A DNA stretch of 64,000 nt, from positions 6,549 to 70,548 of the forward strand of contig CAVCMI010000037.1 in the NCBI GenBank assembly GCA_963603365.1. Reading direction: 5' to 3'. Made by a program: the position numbers and the translations under genes. The notes under the pieces are model-generated. The model saw nothing but the letters and a program-made list of their open reading frames with translations, had not been told where the DNA came from and made no database searches. This DNA comes from F23-D06 sp963603365 (lineage in GTDB: Bacteria; Bacteroidota; Bacteroidia; Bacteroidales; WCHB1-69). Shown here piece by piece: positions 51,189 through 60,216 of the stretch (position 1 is the stretch's first letter; each line of letters begins with the position of its first letter).

Positions 51189-52950
51189 GCCTGTCGTTGT
51201 TCCGGGCTTTTTTTTCAGGGAAAAAACAACTGTGTTGCCTGCGCCGTTCCTCAAGGCTGTGTGCCGTATGCACCGGCTTGCCGGTATAGGGGTCGTAGCC
51301 AAGATAATAGACCGCTGTCGAGAATGTCATAGGGGTTGGGGTGAAGGCTTGCACATGGTCGGTGACCAGTCGGTATTTGCGGGCGGTCTTGCTCAAGGCA
51401 GCCATCTTCTGCACGGTGCAGCCGGGGTGCGAGGAGATGAAGTAAGGTATTAACTGCTGCCTTTTGCCGCATTTCCGGTTCTCTTCGTTGAATCTGTCCA
51501 GGAAATCGACAAAGGCTTCAAATGCGGGCTTGCGCATTAAGGTCAGAACCTCATCGTCGGTGTGCTCGGGCGCGACTTTCAGCCTCCCCGAAACGTGTCT
51601 GCCCACCACTTGGTGCAGGTATTCGCCGGTCCCGTTCTGCCGTTCGTTGTCGCTGCCGTGCCCGAGCAGCATTTCGTAGCGTATGCCGCTGCCGATGGTG
51701 ACATGCCGCACCCCGTCCAACTGTTCAACCTTTTGGTACAGCCGGGTGAGCGGATGGTGGTCCGTCTGCAGATTCGGGCAGATGCGCGGCGTCAGGCAGG
51801 ACGGACGAGGGCATCTGTTGCACTTTCCGGTGTCTTTGCCTCCCATCCGGAACATGTTGGCAGAGGGCCCGCCAAGGTCGCTGATGTGCCCCTTAAAGTA
51901 GTCTCTTCGGATGAGGTCCGCGACTTCGGCGAGGATTGACTCTTCGGAGCGTGACGATATCTGCTTGCCCTGATGTGCGGCGATGGCACAGAACCCGCAT
52001 CCGCCGAAACATCCACGGTGTATGGTGACGGAGTTCTTGATCATCTCGAAAGCAGGGATGTCCCCGCGCTTGAGGTATTTGGGATGCGGCGCATTCATCA
52101 TGCGGTCAAACAGGGCGAAACGGTCCATCTCCTCTTCGGTGGCGGGAGGGTAGGGCGGGTTCACGATGATGTAGCGGCCGTTGCAAGGCTGTATGATCAT
52201 TCGTTGCTCCCGTTTGTTGGATTCTGTTTCAAAACGCACGAAATCCTCGCCGTACTTATGTTTGTCCAGCAGTTCTTCCTCGTAGGCGTGAAGCAGGACG
52301 GGATTGTCCCCGGCGTAAGGCTCAAGGTTTGTGTCAAGGAAGGCGATCTGCGGGCAGCGGTGCAGGTTCTGCCGCCAGTCAGGGTGGCGCAGCATCCGGG
52401 CAAGTTCAACTATTGGGCGCTCGCCCATGCCGTAAACCAGGATGTCGGCCCGGCTGTCTGACAATACCGACGGCTTGAGGCTGTCGCTCCAATAGTCGTA
52501 ATGGGAGAGCCGCCTCATGGAAGCCTCAATCCCGCCGATCACGACGGGCACGTCGGGGAACAGTTCCTTCAGGATGCGCGAATAGACGGTGACGGCATAG
52601 TCGGGGCGGAACCCCGCCGCGCCGCCTGCCGTGTAGGCGTCGTCGCTGCGCAGACGCTTGTCGGCTGTGTAGTGGTTGACCATCGAATCCATATTGCCGG
52701 AGGTGACGCCGAAGAAAAGTCTTGGCTTGCCCAGCTTCTTGAAGTCGCGGAGGTCGTCTTGCCAGTTGGGTTGCGGCAGGATGGCCACACGCAGCCCCTC
52801 CCGTTCCAGGGTGCGCCCGATGACGGCGGCGGCGAATGAGGGGTGGTCAACGTAAGCGTCGCCGCTGACTATGACAACGTCAACATAGTCCCAGCCGAGA
52901 TAGTCGAGCTCTTTTTTGGTGATAGGGAGGAAATGTTTGCGTTCCGGCAT
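51127..52950 (-). CDS. YgiQ family radical SAM protein
   Basis: A 607-residue radical SAM protein. An N-terminal UPF0313 domain (LDYLGWDYVDVVIVSGDAYVD and VVIGGIEASMRRLSHYDYW) precedes the cluster motif RGCFGGCGFCAIAAHQGK (CxxxCxxC, about 298-315), and a C-terminal HPGCT-containing region. The reaction of the family is unknown. The ATG at 52950 matches the family start better than one 33 nt upstream. Its basic tail extends 62 nt into the end of rnhA on the other strand. Confidence 0.93.
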   Translation of the reverse strand: MPERKHFLPITKKELDYLGWDYVDVVIVSGDAYVDHPSFAAAVIGRTLEREGLRVAILPQPNWQDDLRDFKKLGKPRLFFGVTSGNMDSMVNHYTADKRLRSDDAYTAGGAAGFRPDYAVTVYSRILKELFPDVPVVIGGIEASMRRLSHYDYWSDSLKPSVLSDSRADILVYGMGERPIVELARMLRHPDWRQNLHRCPQIAFLDTNLEPYAGDNPVLLHAYEEELLDKHKYGEDFVRFETESNKREQRMIIQPCNGRYIIVNPPYPPATEEEMDRFALFDRMMNAPHPKYLKRGDIPAFEMIKNSVTIHRGCFGGCGFCAIAAHQGKQISSRSEESILAEVADLIRRDYFKGHISDLGGPSANMFRMGGKDTGKCNRCPRPSCLTPRICPNLQTDHHPLTRLYQKVEQLDGVRHVTIGSGIRYEMLLGHGSDNERQNGTGEYLHQVVGRHVSGRLKVAPEHTDDEVLTLMRKPAFEAFVDFLDRFNEENRKCGKRQQLIPYFISSHPGCTVQKMAALSKTARKYRLVTDHVQAFTPTPMTFSTAVYYLGYDPYTGKPVHTAHSLEERRRQHSCFFPEKKARNNDRPTSARSRRGFRPKGGCSTYK

Positions 52951-53037
52951 GTTTGTTTGCGGGTGTTTGTGGAGAAAAAACAAGAGGGTAACGCCCCTTC
53001 CGGGGGTACCCTCTGTGCAATGATACGGCTGCGGCTT

Positions 53038-54264
53038 TTATTCAAAGGAGAGTATGGCATCCTTGATCCGGCCGATGGCTTCGCGCAGCTCTTCTTCGGT
53101 GATGACCAACGGCGGGGCGAAGCGGATGATGTGCTGGTGGGTAGGTTTGGCAAGCACGCCGAGCTCTTTCATCTTCACGCACACGTCCCATGCCTCCTTG
53201 CCGTTTGTGGGTTGGATGATGACGGCGTTGAGCAGACCTTTGCCGCGCACCTGCTTGATGAGCGGGCTGTTGATTTTGCCCATCTCTTCGCGGAAGATCT
53301 TGCCGAGGTATTCGGCGCGCTCGGCGAGTTTCTCTTCTTTCACGACTTCCAGGGCGGCGATGCCTACACGGCAGGCAACGGGGTTGCCTCCGAAAGTGGA
53401 GCCGTGTTCGCCGGGCTTGATGTTCAGCATGATGTCGTCGTCGGCCAGAACGGCAGATACCGGCATTGTGCCTCCGGAGAGCGCTTTCCCTAAAATCAGG
53501 ATGTCCGGACGAACGCCCTCATGGTCGCAAGCGAGCATCTTTCCCGTGCGGGCGATGCCGGTCTGTACCTCGTCGGCCATGAAAAGCACGTTGTGTGCCT
53601 TGCAGAGGTCGTAGCACTTCTTGAGGTATCCCTCGTCGGGCACATAGACGCCGGCCTCTCCTTGTATGGGTTCAACCAGGAAACCGCACACCATCGGGTC
53701 TTCCAGCGCTTTGGCGAGTGCGTCCACATCGTTGTAAGGTATCTTGACGAATCCCGGCGTGAATGGGCCGAAACCGGCATAGGCGTCCGGATCCACAGAG
53801 AGGGAGATGATGGTGATGGTGCGTCCGTGGAAGTTGCCTTCGCATACGATGATCTTGGCTTGGTTCTCGGGAATGCCTTTCTTGTCGTATCCCCATCTGC
53901 GCGCAAGCTTCAGTGCGGTCTCGTCGGCTTCTGCGCCGGAGTTCATCGGCAGAACCTTGTCGTAGCCGAAAGTCTCGGTCATGTATTTCTCGTAAGGTCC
54001 AAGGCAGTCGTTGTAAAATGCGCGCGAAGTCAGGCATACCTTCTGGGCCTGGTCAATCATTGCCCCCACAATCTTCGGGTGGCAATGCCCTTGGTTGACT
54101 GCGGAGTAGGCGGAAAGGAAATCGAAATACTTCTTCCCTTCCACATCCCATACGAAAGGTCCTTGACCGCGTGCAATGACCACGTCGAGCGGGTGGTAAT
54201 TGTGAGCGCCGTACTTTGCTTCCATTTCGATGGCTTGCTGGCTGGATGTAATTTTTTCTACCAT
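53038..54264 (-). CDS. rocD: Ornithine--oxo-acid aminotransferase
   Basis: A 408-residue PLP enzyme of class III that converts ornithine and 2-oxoglutarate to glutamate semialdehyde and glutamate. Landmarks: NSGAEADETALKLARRWGY, GNFHGRTITIISLS, LFMADEVQTGIARTG with the cofactor Asp, and the Schiff-base Lys in ILGKALSGG (about 257). The length matches RocD rather than the acetylornithine enzyme. It has its own promoter box at 54318-54326. Confidence 0.95.
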   Translation of the reverse strand: MVEKITSSQQAIEMEAKYGAHNYHPLDVVIARGQGPFVWDVEGKKYFDFLSAYSAVNQGHCHPKIVGAMIDQAQKVCLTSRAFYNDCLGPYEKYMTETFGYDKVLPMNSGAEADETALKLARRWGYDKKGIPENQAKIIVCEGNFHGRTITIISLSVDPDAYAGFGPFTPGFVKIPYNDVDALAKALEDPMVCGFLVEPIQGEAGVYVPDEGYLKKCYDLCKAHNVLFMADEVQTGIARTGKMLACDHEGVRPDILILGKALSGGTMPVSAVLADDDIMLNIKPGEHGSTFGGNPVACRVGIAALEVVKEEKLAERAEYLGKIFREEMGKINSPLIKQVRGKGLLNAVIIQPTNGKEAWDVCVKMKELGVLAKPTHQHIIRFAPPLVITEEELREAIGRIKDAILSFE

Positions 54265-54317
54265 AATTGCTGAATTTTATAAATGACTATTTCTTGTTTG
54301 CCTTATGTAAGCAGGGC

Positions 54318-54326
54318 GCAAATATA
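54318..54326 (-). promoter_or_regulatory. -7 box for rocD
   Basis: Minus-strand TATATTTGC, 54 nt before the rocD start. Confidence 0.65.
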
Positions 54327-54364
54327 GAATTTTTTTCATAAATGCCGCGAACGTTTTTTTTCCG

Positions 54365-54372
54365 TATGTTTG
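54365..54372 (+). promoter_or_regulatory. -7 box for the RlmL-like gene
   Basis: TATGTTTG, ending 8 nt before the ATG at 54381; nearly leaderless transcription is implied. Confidence 0.6.
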
Positions 54373-54380
54373 TCGCCATT

Positions 54381-55559
54381 ATGGAAAACGACGAGAATTG
54401 CTTTTTTATAGCGAAAACATACGCCGGCCTGGAAACCTTGTTGGCCAGGGAACTGGCTTCGCTTGGCGCCCGGAATTGCCGTCCCTTGAGCCGCTCGGTG
54501 AGCTTTGAGGGGGACCTGGAACTGATGTACCGGGCCAATTACTGCAGCCGTCTTGCCTTGCGCATCCTCTGGCGGCAGAAAACGTTCACTTTCATGAACA
54601 ACCGCCAGTTCTATGAACAGCTGTTCGAATTCCCCGCCGAAAGATTCCTCCGCGACGAGGGCACGATGGCGGTTAACACCACTAACGTCGATTCGATTTT
54701 CTCTACGCCGCTGTTCGCTTCCGTACTGGCGAAAGACGCGGTATGCGACCGTTTCAGGGACATGTGCGGCCGCCGCCCTTCTGTGGACAAGGACAACCCT
54801 GATGTGCGTTTCTGCCTCCATATTTATAAAAATGAGGCGCAGCTTTTCCTGGACAGTTCCGGCGACTCGCTGCACAGGCGAGGCTACCGGGTGCGCAACC
54901 ATCCCGCCCCCGTCAGCGAGGTGACCGCCGCCGCCATGATCGAACTCAGCGGCTGGAACGGCGAGTGTGATTTCATCGACCCTATGTGCGGAAGCGGCAC
55001 CCTGCTGATAGAAGCCGCCATGAAAGCGCTGCAGATACCCGCCGGCTTCTACCGCCGCGAGTTCGGCTTCTTCCGTTGGAAGGATTTCGACTCCCGGCTG
55101 TGGACCAAGGTCAGGCACGATGCCGACATCAAGGAGGATGTGCCCGTGAACTTCTACGGCTCCGACATCAATGCCGCCTTCCTGAACATGGCGCAGGCCA
55201 ACATTGACCGTGCGCGCCTCTCCGACTTTGTCTCGCTCAAGAAAATGGACTTCCGCCAGATGCGGCCGCCACGCTTGCCCGCAGTCGCCATGATGAACCC
55301 GCCCTACGGAGAACGCCTCGCATTGGATGACATTGCCGCTTTCTATGCCGACATGGGCGACACTTTCAAGGGCAACCTCCAAGGATGCCGCGCCTTTGTC
55401 ATCAGTTCTGACATGGACGCGCTCAAGCATATAGGCCTCAAGCCATGTTTGAAAGCCACGGTGTTCAACGGCCCGCTGGAGTGCAGGTTCTTAGGATTTG
55501 AACTGTTCTCCGGGTCTCACAAGGATTTTGTCAGACATAAAAAAGAAGACGGGCAATGA
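54381..55559 (+). CDS. THUMP-domain class I SAM-dependent RNA methyltransferase (RlmL-like)
   Basis: A 392-residue methyltransferase corresponding to the first half of E. coli RlmKL, which makes m2G2445 in 23S rRNA. A THUMP/ferredoxin-like region (about 1-160, KTYAGLETLLARELASLGA) precedes the SAM domain with DPMCGSGTLLIEAAMKAL (about 209-226) and the NPPY active-site motif in MNPPYGER (about 303). The ATG at 54381 is chosen because earlier in-frame ATGs overlap or precede the -7 box. It overlaps the porin-like gene by 4 nt. Confidence 0.9.
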   Translation: MENDENCFFIAKTYAGLETLLARELASLGARNCRPLSRSVSFEGDLELMYRANYCSRLALRILWRQKTFTFMNNRQFYEQLFEFPAERFLRDEGTMAVNTTNVDSIFSTPLFASVLAKDAVCDRFRDMCGRRPSVDKDNPDVRFCLHIYKNEAQLFLDSSGDSLHRRGYRVRNHPAPVSEVTAAAMIELSGWNGECDFIDPMCGSGTLLIEAAMKALQIPAGFYRREFGFFRWKDFDSRLWTKVRHDADIKEDVPVNFYGSDINAAFLNMAQANIDRARLSDFVSLKKMDFRQMRPPRLPAVAMMNPPYGERLALDDIAAFYADMGDTFKGNLQGCRAFVISSDMDALKHIGLKPCLKATVFNGPLECRFLGFELFSGSHKDFVRHKKEDGQ

Positions 55560-56653
55560 AGACACGGAAGACAATTGCCGCGCTGCTGGCCATGTCGCTA
55601 TGCTCGCTTGCAGGCCATGCGCAGAACAAATACAGCAACGAGTTCCTCTCTATAGGCGTCGGCGCACGCGGCCTTGCCCTGTCCGGGGCCTATTGCGCCA
55701 TGACGGACGACGTGACATCTGCGTACTGGAATCCTGCCGGGCTTTCAAGGATGGACAAACGCTGCCAATTGTCGCTGATGCATGCGGAGTATTTCGCCGG
55801 CGCCGCCAAGTACGACTATGCCGCAATAGGCTATAAAATCGACAAGCGCTCTACCGTTGCGCTGACCTATGTCCGCTTCGGCGTGGACAATATCATGAAC
55901 ACGACAGAACTGATAGACGCACAGGGAAATGTGGATTATGACAGGATTTCGCTCTTCTCGGCTTCAGACAATGCCGTGCTCCTCGACTATGCTTATGCAT
56001 TTGAACAGGCGCCCGGGCTCTCATTGGGCGGCGGCGCCAAGATCGTTTGCCGCAAGATCGGACAGTTCGCCAACGCCTGGGGCTTCGGGCTGGATGCCGG
56101 GCTGCAGTACGTGCGAAAGGGCTGGCAAGCCGGCCTGATGCTGCGCGACATGACATCCACTTTCAATGTTTGGAACTATCACCTCACCGACCAGGTGGCA
56201 GAGGTCTTCAGACAGACAGGGAACACTATACCGGAGAACGCCACGGAACTTACGCTGCCGTCGGTTCAACTCGGCGGCGCCAAACACGTCGACTTCGGCA
56301 AAGGCTTCAACGCTGCTTTCGCCGTTGGGTTCAACTGCACGTTTGACGGGAAAAGGAATGTGCTCATCCGCAGCAAGACGGCCAGCATAGATCCACATTT
56401 GGGAATGGAGTTCGGGTACAAGAAGATAGTGGCGCTGCGCATGGGCATAGGCAACCTGCAGCAGGAAACCGACTTTGACGGCTCCCGGAAGACAACCCTC
56501 CAGATCAACGCCGGCCTTGGCGTGTGCATCAAGAACATGGTTTCCATCGACTACGCCTTTACCGACCTCGGCAACCTTTCCATAGCACAATATTCACACA
56601 TCTTTTCCCTGAAGGTCGGGATTGACCGTTTCCGAAAACAGACAAAAGAATAG
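55556..56653 (+). CDS. PorV/PorQ family outer-membrane protein
   Basis: A 365-residue beta-barrel protein with a signal peptide (about 1-22, GHAQ). The N-terminal NEFLSIGVGARGLALSGAYCAMTDDVTSAYWNPAGL block is the FadL-like signature shared by PorV and PorQ, the outer-membrane proteins that shuttle or attach T9SS cargo; the rest is alternating amphipathic strands ending in an aromatic-poor tail. Relation to T9SS fits the sorting-domain protein at 10.4 kb but which paralogue this is cannot be told. Translation is coupled to the methyltransferase (ATGA). Confidence 0.83.
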   Translation: MKTRKTIAALLAMSLCSLAGHAQNKYSNEFLSIGVGARGLALSGAYCAMTDDVTSAYWNPAGLSRMDKRCQLSLMHAEYFAGAAKYDYAAIGYKIDKRSTVALTYVRFGVDNIMNTTELIDAQGNVDYDRISLFSASDNAVLLDYAYAFEQAPGLSLGGGAKIVCRKIGQFANAWGFGLDAGLQYVRKGWQAGLMLRDMTSTFNVWNYHLTDQVAEVFRQTGNTIPENATELTLPSVQLGGAKHVDFGKGFNAAFAVGFNCTFDGKRNVLIRSKTASIDPHLGMEFGYKKIVALRMGIGNLQQETDFDGSRKTTLQINAGLGVCIKNMVSIDYAFTDLGNLSIAQYSHIFSLKVGIDRFRKQTKE

Positions 56654-56687
56654 ATTCTCACGTGTCAATTATCAAACAGAGAATACA

Positions 56688-57530
56688 ATGAAAGAATTGA
56701 AACATTATCCTTTGAGCGAACAGGAGTTGAAACAACGCATAGAATCGTATTTGCAAAAAGGGAATCCTTACATGGATGCGCAGGAGACGTACCGGTTCAT
56801 CCTGAACAGTATAGACCTCACCTCGCTGGAGGGGTCTGACACGCCGGGCCGGATACGGGAACTGTGCCGCACGGCTGTCTCTTTCAGGAACGACGAGCAT
56901 GGCGTGAAACCCGTGGCGGCGGTATGCGTATATCCGCCCTTTGTCGCTCTGGCCAAGGAAATTCTTGCCGGCACCGGCATCAAGGTGGCGTCCGTGGCCG
57001 GGGCTTTCCCTGCCGGACAGAGTCCCCTGCCGGTGAAACTCGCCGAGGTCGCTTATGCGCTTGAACAAGGGGCAGACGAGATTGACACGGTCATCTCACG
57101 CGGCAAGTTCCTCGACGGCCGCCACGAGGAGGTCCAAGACGAAATCCAAGCCATCCGCGACCTCTGCAAAGCGGCGACACTCAAGGTGATACTCGAGACC
57201 GGCGAACTCAAGACGCCAGACAACATCTACCGGGCATCGCAGCTTGCCATAGCCGCCGGCGCCGACTTCATCAAGACCTCCACGGGGAAGGCGGCCGTGA
57301 ACGCGACACCCGAAGCCTTTGTCGTGATGATGGACGCCATAAAGGACCATTTTCTCGAAACAGGACAAAGAGTGGCCGTCAAAGCCGCCGGCGGAATATC
57401 CGGTCCCGACACGGCTTGCCAATATGTGGCGCTGCTGGCCAACGGGCTGGGCAAGGAGTGGCTCTGCAATGAACAATTCAGGTTCGGGGCCAGCCGTCTT
57501 GCAACCCGTATTCCCGAATTTATCAAATAA
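56688..57530 (+). CDS. deoC: Deoxyribose-phosphate aldolase
   Basis: A 280-residue class I aldolase that splits 2-deoxyribose 5-phosphate into glyceraldehyde 3-phosphate and acetaldehyde. The Schiff-base Lys is in ADFIKTSTGK (about 202), the second Lys in VAVKAAGGIS (about 234), and the early VAAVCVYPPFVALAK and DTVISRGKFLDG match DeoC. An upstream in-frame ATG at 56622 lies inside the previous gene; the ATG at 56688 is preferred. It follows the PorV/PorQ gene by 34 nt. Confidence 0.95.
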   Translation: MKELKHYPLSEQELKQRIESYLQKGNPYMDAQETYRFILNSIDLTSLEGSDTPGRIRELCRTAVSFRNDEHGVKPVAAVCVYPPFVALAKEILAGTGIKVASVAGAFPAGQSPLPVKLAEVAYALEQGADEIDTVISRGKFLDGRHEEVQDEIQAIRDLCKAATLKVILETGELKTPDNIYRASQLAIAAGADFIKTSTGKAAVNATPEAFVVMMDAIKDHFLETGQRVAVKAAGGISGPDTACQYVALLANGLGKEWLCNEQFRFGASRLATRIPEFIK

Positions 57531-57566
57531 AAAAATGCAAGTGGTGGAAAGTGAACAAAATAATTG

Positions 57567-57575
57567 TATTTTTGC
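57567..57575 (+). promoter_or_regulatory. -7 box for the HU gene
   Basis: TATTTTTGC, 40 nt before the HU start. Confidence 0.65.
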
Positions 57576-57614
57576 CGGCTGAAAATAAACATTATATTTT
57601 AAATTGTAAGAATT

Positions 57615-57899
57615 ATGACAAAAGCAGAAATCGTAAACGAAATCGCGAGCAAAAACGGGCTTGAGAAAGGTCTTGTGCAGAGTGTCGTTGAGTCTTTTAT
57701 GGAAACGGTACGTTCTTCTATGATCAAGGGCGATAATGTGTATCTGAGAGGTTTCGGAAGTTTCATTATCAAGCATAGAGCACAGAAAACAGCAAGAAAC
57801 ATCTCCAAGAAGGAGACCATCACCATCCCCGCTCACAATATCCCCTCATTCAAGCCTTGCAAGACCTTTGTGAACAGGGTGAAGAATTCCACGAAATAA
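57615..57899 (+). CDS. HU family DNA-binding protein
   Basis: A 94-residue histone-like protein. The dimer-forming helices (MTKAEIVNEIASKNGLEKG) and the beta-arm region VYLRGFGSFIIKHRAQKTAR are typical; the C-terminus FKPCKTFVNRVKN matches HU. It bends and compacts DNA. It precedes the tiny basic protein gene by 38 nt, with which it probably shares a transcript. Confidence 0.95.
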   Translation: MTKAEIVNEIASKNGLEKGLVQSVVESFMETVRSSMIKGDNVYLRGFGSFIIKHRAQKTARNISKKETITIPAHNIPSFKPCKTFVNRVKNSTK

Positions 57900-57937
57900 G
57901 AATTAAACAATTATCAACACATTAAATACAATAAGAT

Positions 57938-58027
57938 ATGCCAAGTGGAAAAAAGCGCAAACGCGCCAAAATGAACACACACAAACGCAAAAAAAGACTG
58001 AGAAAGAACAGACACAAGAACAGATAA
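57938..58027 (+). CDS. Tiny basic AURKAIP1/COX24-type protein
   Basis: A 29-residue protein, MPSGKKRKRAKMNTHKRKKR in its first part and ending LRKNRHKNR; more than half of the residues are Lys or Arg. It matches the AURKAIP1/COX24-like mini-proteins of Bacteroidota, which resemble the mitochondrial small-subunit protein mS38 and are thought to sit on the ribosome. It is shorter than usual gene-calling limits, so it is easily missed. Its position between HU and rng, with spacing of 38 nt and followed by a hairpin, supports expression. Confidence 0.85.
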   Translation: MPSGKKRKRAKMNTHKRKKRLRKNRHKNR

Positions 58028-58050
58028 CCTGTTGTGCGTTTGGCCAGATT

Positions 58051-58089
58051 GAAACTAAATGTCCGTTTTGACGGCGGATGTTTAGTTTC
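58051..58089 (+). terminator. Hairpin between the mini-protein gene and rng
   Basis: A 15-bp stem (GAAACTAAATGTCCG with CGGATGTTTAGTTTC, two G-U pairs, 9-nt loop), followed by AGTTGTTTT. Probably a terminator or attenuator before rng. Confidence 0.6.
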
Positions 58090-58115
58090 AGTTGTTTTAT
58101 AACGTAATAGTTTTT

Positions 58116-59696
58116 ATGAGTGAAACTGGAATAACAAAAGAACTTGTTATTACGTCCCATGACAATGAAGTCCAGGTGGCGCTGCTCGAAGACAAACGTC
58201 TTGTGGAAATCCACACGGAGAAGTTCTCGTCGCAGTTTTCCGTCGGAGACATCTATTTGGGGAAAGTCAAGAAAATAATGCCGGGGCTCAATGCGGCTTT
58301 CGTGGATGTAGGCAGCGAGAAAGACGCTTTCCTGCACTACCTTGACCTTGGCGTGCACGCCCGTACGGTCAATGCTTTCGTGAGCCAAGCCGTCACGACG
58401 GGGAAAAGGAGCATCAACCGCGTGCAGTATCTCGACGAGGTGCCCAAGAACGGCAAGATCAGCGATGTGATCACTTCCGGACAGCAGATCATGGTGCAAG
58501 TGGCAAAGGAGCCGATCTCAACAAAAGGTCCGCGCGTCACGACTGAAATCTCTTTTGCAGGCCGCTATTTGGTACTTGTCCCTTTTTGCGACAAGGTGTC
58601 GGTGTCTCAGAAAATCAGAAGCTCCGCAGAACGCAAACGGCTCCGCTCGCTGGTGCAGGGCATAAAGCCCCGCAACTTCGGTGTCATCATCCGCACCGTG
58701 GCGGAAAACAAGAAACTCGAAGACCTCTCTGCCGACCTCGACATGCTGCGCTACAAATGGGACACGGCAGTCGAGAACCTCTTCGCCTCCAAAGCCCCGA
58801 TGCGCATTGTGCAAGAGTCAGACTGCATCATCTCCCTGATGCGTGACCTGCTGAACGATTCGTTCCATGCCATCTTTGTGGACTCGCGCGAAACGTTCAA
58901 GGAGGTGAAGAACTATATGCACCTCTACGCCCCGGAACAGGAGGATATTGTACGCCTGTATGACGAAAAACAGCCGATCTTCCAGAAATTCAACGTCTCG
59001 AAGCAGATCAAGGGCTCTTTCGGCAAGGTGGTCACGATAAAGAACGGCGTATATCTTATCATCGAGCATACCGAGGCCATGCACGTCATTGACGTCAACA
59101 GCGGCAACAGGGTCAAGTCGAACCAGACTCCCGAAGAGAACGCCTTGAACACGAACATGTTGGCGGCGGCAGAGATAGCCCGCCAGCTCAGGCTCCGCGA
59201 CATGGGCGGCATCATCACCATCGATTTCGTGGACCTCCACGACGCCCGTAACAAGGTAGCCCTCAACAAAGCCATGACAGAGTTCATGAAGAACGACCGG
59301 GCACGGCACACGATACTTCCCCTTAACAAATTCTGCCTGATGCAGATAACCAGACAACGGGTGCGCCAGGCAACCGTAATCGAGACCACAGAGCAATGCC
59401 CTACCTGCAAGGGCACAGGCAAGATAAAACCGCCTGTGTTGATAGAGGACCTGCTCGCCAATACGCTCGATTTCCTTTTTGAAAAACAGCAGGAGTCCAA
59501 GATCACCATTATGCTGCACCCTTTTGTGTATGCCTATCTGCGGTACGGGTTCCCCTCTGTCCTGCTGAAATGGAAATTCAAATACAAGAAAAACATACGG
59601 CTGATAGCCAACCAGAACTATCATCTGTTCGAGTACAAGTTCTTCAACTCCCAAATGGACGAAATAGTGCTTTGGAACGAGCCGACCAGCGAATAG
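58116..59696 (+). CDS. rng: Ribonuclease G family endoribonuclease
   Basis: A 526-residue RNase E/G catalytic-type protein that processes rRNA and mRNA. N-terminal S1-interrupted domain (about 1-125, GDIYLGKVKKIMPGLNAAFV), 5'-sensor region (TTEISFAGRYLVLVPFCDK), catalytic DNase I-like part with GGIITIDFVDLHD (about 374), and the zinc-link CPTCKGTGK (about 433). No C-terminal degradosome scaffold. The start is ATG 58116; the earlier TTG at 58092 overlaps the hairpin. Confidence 0.94.
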   Translation: MSETGITKELVITSHDNEVQVALLEDKRLVEIHTEKFSSQFSVGDIYLGKVKKIMPGLNAAFVDVGSEKDAFLHYLDLGVHARTVNAFVSQAVTTGKRSINRVQYLDEVPKNGKISDVITSGQQIMVQVAKEPISTKGPRVTTEISFAGRYLVLVPFCDKVSVSQKIRSSAERKRLRSLVQGIKPRNFGVIIRTVAENKKLEDLSADLDMLRYKWDTAVENLFASKAPMRIVQESDCIISLMRDLLNDSFHAIFVDSRETFKEVKNYMHLYAPEQEDIVRLYDEKQPIFQKFNVSKQIKGSFGKVVTIKNGVYLIIEHTEAMHVIDVNSGNRVKSNQTPEENALNTNMLAAAEIARQLRLRDMGGIITIDFVDLHDARNKVALNKAMTEFMKNDRARHTILPLNKFCLMQITRQRVRQATVIETTEQCPTCKGTGKIKPPVLIEDLLANTLDFLFEKQQESKITIMLHPFVYAYLRYGFPSVLLKWKFKYKKNIRLIANQNYHLFEYKFFNSQMDEIVLWNEPTSE

Positions 59697-59717
59697 GGAA
59701 ACATTATAAAGGCAAGC

Positions 59718-60179
59718 ATGTCAGACTTACGCGAAATATTGGGCAAGATGGAACGCTATTGCGCCGGCCAGGAGCGTTGCGAACAGGACGTGCGCAGGAA
59801 ACTTGCCCCTTTCGCGCTGCCGTCTGTGCAGCTTGAAGACATCATAGGGCGGCTCAAAGCGTCTGACTTCCTCAACGAGACCCGCTATACGGAACTCTTC
59901 GTGCGCAGCAAACTGAAAGACCAATGGGGGAAACTTAAAATACGGCAGGCTTTGTCTTTGAAAAGGATTGCGCCCGAAACGATTGACGGCATCATCGACG
60001 GCATAGACCCTGAACTATACCGCAAGATGTTGGATGACACAATCGCGAAATGGCTTCGGCTGCATCCGGAAGAACCTGTGAACGGGCGCGCGAAACTCAT
60101 CCGCGCAATGCTCACCAAAGGATTTGCCATTGAAGAGGTGATGCCGGCAATAAGAGAACAGAACGGAACGGAAAGATGA
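59718..60179 (+). CDS. recX: Regulatory protein RecX
   Basis: A 153-residue RecX, which binds and modulates the RecA filament. It is composed of three tandem three-helix repeats, seen as AGQERCEQDVRRKLAPFALP, FLNETRYTELFVRSKLKDQWG and RGKA-like NGRAKLIRAMLTKGFAIEEV. recA is not in the window. It lies between rng (21 nt gap) and prfB (37 nt gap), all on the same strand. Confidence 0.88.
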   Translation: MSDLREILGKMERYCAGQERCEQDVRRKLAPFALPSVQLEDIIGRLKASDFLNETRYTELFVRSKLKDQWGKLKIRQALSLKRIAPETIDGIIDGIDPELYRKMLDDTIAKWLRLHPEEPVNGRAKLIRAMLTKGFAIEEVMPAIREQNGTER

Positions 60180-60216
60180 TTGCAGAAATAACTGTACAAA
60201 CTGCTAAAATATAAAT

